NCBI GenBank assembly: GCA_040758595.1
Contig: JBFLVJ010000013.1
Coordinates: 1-49,693, forward strand
DNA: 49,693 bases
Reading direction: 5' to 3'
Source: Bilamarchaeum sp040758595
GTDB taxonomy: Archaea > Micrarchaeota > Micrarchaeia > Anstonellales > Bilamarchaeaceae
Part shown: one piece after another, positions 48,432 to 49,693 of the stretch
How the letters are laid out: each line of letters starts with the position of its first letter
How positions within the stretch are numbered: position 1 is the first letter of the stretch
Program-made: the position numbers and the translations under genes
Notes under the pieces: model-generated
What the model saw: only the letters and a program-made list of their open reading frames with translations
Database searches by the model: none
Told to the model about the DNA's origin: nothing

Positions 48432-48908
48432 TCATTCGGCGTTGACTATCGTCTCTATCCTGCCCGGCCCCTTGAAAATCAAAAGCTTGTCAGCGGTGTT
48501 CCGGAGCGCCGCGCTGAAAGCCACATCTGTAGCTATTATCATGGTCTTCTTGCCGCGTGCCTTCGCCTTCACCAGCACCGGCCGGTAATCGGTGTCCCTG
48601 GTCATGAGCGCGATTACATCCACCCCCGGATCCAATACATACTCCATGGCCTCTATCGCCATGGTGACGTCCACGTCCCCGGTCGTTATGATGGTCTCGA
48701 AGCCCTGGTTGACCATGGCCTCTATCAGCTTGTCTGAAGCGTACTGGTCCAGGTATATCCTGGCTATCCTGATGTTGCCGTGCTTTGAGAGCTCCTTCTT
48801 GATTTCACCCAGGTCCACGTTGAACGCTTTCCTGATGGTGTTGGGCCCGTCCACTAGGAGGGCAATATCTGGTTTCTTCTTCCCGAAAACCCCTTTGAGG
48901 TCTATCAT
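48432..48908 (-). CDS. NYN-domain (PIN-like) nuclease
   Basis: 158 residues. Acidic residues of the NYN active site: IALLVDGPNTI (D20), TTGDVDVTMA (two Asp, about 77-79) and MTRDTDYRPVL (two Asp, about 103-106). The family includes LabA/TIGR00288-type proteins thought to cut RNA. It starts 2 bases after the tatD stop, so the two form an operon. Confidence 0.88.
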   Translation of the reverse strand: MIDLKGVFGKKKPDIALLVDGPNTIRKAFNVDLGEIKKELSKHGNIRIARIYLDQYASDKLIEAMVNQGFETIITTGDVDVTMAIEAMEYVLDPGVDVIALMTRDTDYRPVLVKAKARGKKTMIIATDVAFSAALRNTADKLLIFKGPGRIETIVNAE

Positions 48909-48910
48909 AT

Positions 48911-49639
48911 TCAGCGCCTGAATCCGAAGAACGTCTGGGCGTTCCTTGCGGTCGCTTCTGCGACCTCGTCCGTTCCGATCCCCCTCACTTCCGCGATATA
49001 TGCTATCGCTTCCCTTATGCTATCCGGGGTCCTGCCCACGTATGGGGCATCGCTCTCGACAAGCAGTCTATCGAGCGGCACGGTATTTATAACTTTCCTC
49101 CTCTCCTTGGAGCGCATGTGGGTGACAGAGATGTAACCGCCCATATCGACGACCTTCCCGGCCTGCCCGGCGCTCCCGGAGAAGAAGTGCATGAGCACCC
49201 TCCGTCCGGCCACCATCCCGAGTATGTCGTCCACCGCGTCCTTGGGCAGCTCGTTGTCGTTCGGATTGTTCCTCGAATGAATCACCAGCGGCAGCTTCAT
49301 CCTGTCCGCCAGCTCAATCATCCTTGAGAATACTTTCCGCTCGGCTTCCAAATGTTCCCTGGTGGTCGCCCACTTGTAGTCAAGACCGACCTCTCCGATG
49401 GCGTTCGGCTTTCTCTCCTCAATGAAAGCCACCCATTCGTCCAGCTTCGATATATCGCTCTTTATCGCGGTCTGGGGGGCGATGCCGAGCACGAACGGAT
49501 ATCCCTTCTCTTTTGCCAGCGCGGCCGCCTTCTGGTTGGAGGAATGGGAGAATCCGACCACCACCGGTATTATATCATCAGGCAGGGAATACCCTCTCTT
49601 CATGTCGAAAAGATGGCAGTGGGAGTCCACCAGCGTCAT
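48911..49639 (-). CDS. tatD: TatD-family metal-dependent hydrolase
   Basis: 242 residues. Metal ligands: DSHCHLFD (H7, H9), GEVGLDY (E), VIHSRNN (H), LMHFFSG (H) and VESDAPYVGR (D). TatD proteins are Mg2+-dependent DNases or deaminase-like hydrolases implicated in DNA repair and RNA quality. The start is leaderless: TTATAAAT is centred about 28 bases before the ATG. Confidence 0.92.
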   Translation of the reverse strand: MTLVDSHCHLFDMKRGYSLPDDIIPVVVGFSHSSNQKAAALAKEKGYPFVLGIAPQTAIKSDISKLDEWVAFIEERKPNAIGEVGLDYKWATTREHLEAERKVFSRMIELADRMKLPLVIHSRNNPNDNELPKDAVDDILGMVAGRRVLMHFFSGSAGQAGKVVDMGGYISVTHMRSKERRKVINTVPLDRLLVESDAPYVGRTPDSIREAIAYIAEVRGIGTDEVAEATARNAQTFFGFRR

Positions 49640-49693
49640 AATCCAGGTTTAAAAACCTTAAGCATTTATAACCTATAGTTCTCGAATTGTCAG

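Overview
The window is archaeal. It carries EF-1A, L7Ae, eS28, eL24, eL18, uL13, uS9, uS2 and RpoN, an LSm protein, archaeal-type AsnRS, NadM, a UbiA-type lipid prenyltransferase and SMC. Many genes appear leaderless, with a TATA-like box centred about 25-28 bases before the start codon. The mix of a bacterial-type UvrABC set, very small zinc-finger genes, a Cys-rich membrane-anchored repeat protein, a compact NiFe hydrogenase and a tRNA interrupted inside its T arm suggests a DPANN-type genome (Micrarchaeota or Diapherotrites-like). That placement is inference. No single marker here proves it.

Layout. 1-457: hairpin-rich island. 458-3858: winged-helix protein, a small-protein/PIN-domain pair, XPF nuclease and a beta-CASP hydrolase. 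3911-10354: uvrB-uvrA-uvrC in one direction. 10355-10723: repeat island with tRNA-His. 10724-11903: a small unknown protein and a nucleotidyltransferase-like protein. 11894-20688: redox and hydrogenase region (SufS-like desulfurase, DsbA-like and CcdA-like thiol proteins, FAD/NAD reductase, CbiM metal transporter, hydrogenase protease, large and small subunits, EamA exporter). 20763-23501: metal-related small genes, ZIP transporter and NikR. 23512-23620: possible structured RNA. 23705-25147: L7Ae-eS28-eL24-Ndk operon. 25172-29021: acetyltransferase, AsnRS, a membrane protein and EF-1A. 29424-31706: Cys-rich surface protein, uS2 and an interrupted tRNA-Pro(GGG). 31948-40072: two Lrp regulators, two related methyltransferases, RpoN, the uS9-uL13-eL18 operon and UbiA. 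40127-43839: HprK-like ATPase, agmatinase and two unknown proteins. 43814-49639: NadM, SMC, tRNA-Ala, LSm, NYN nuclease and TatD.

Working together. UvrABC and XPF form a DNA-repair block. CbiM, the hydrogenase protease, the two hydrogenase subunits and NikR suggest a nickel-dependent soluble hydrogenase whose electrons may pass to NAD(P) through the nearby flavoprotein. The CcdA, DsbA and Cys-rich surface proteins suggest extracytoplasmic disulfide chemistry.

The most unusual layer is between the genes. A dispersed family of tracts with strict 7-base periodicity (CCCGAAA-like units, often alternating CCC and CAC) recurs about ten times, often as inverted arms. It sits at the 3' end of all three tRNA genes and runs into the uvrC and rpl24e reading frames. 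Arrays of perfect short hairpins, a recurring GAACGG-N4-CCGTTC stem and a near-palindromic promoter motif shared by EF-1A, rpoN and tRNA-Ala add to this.
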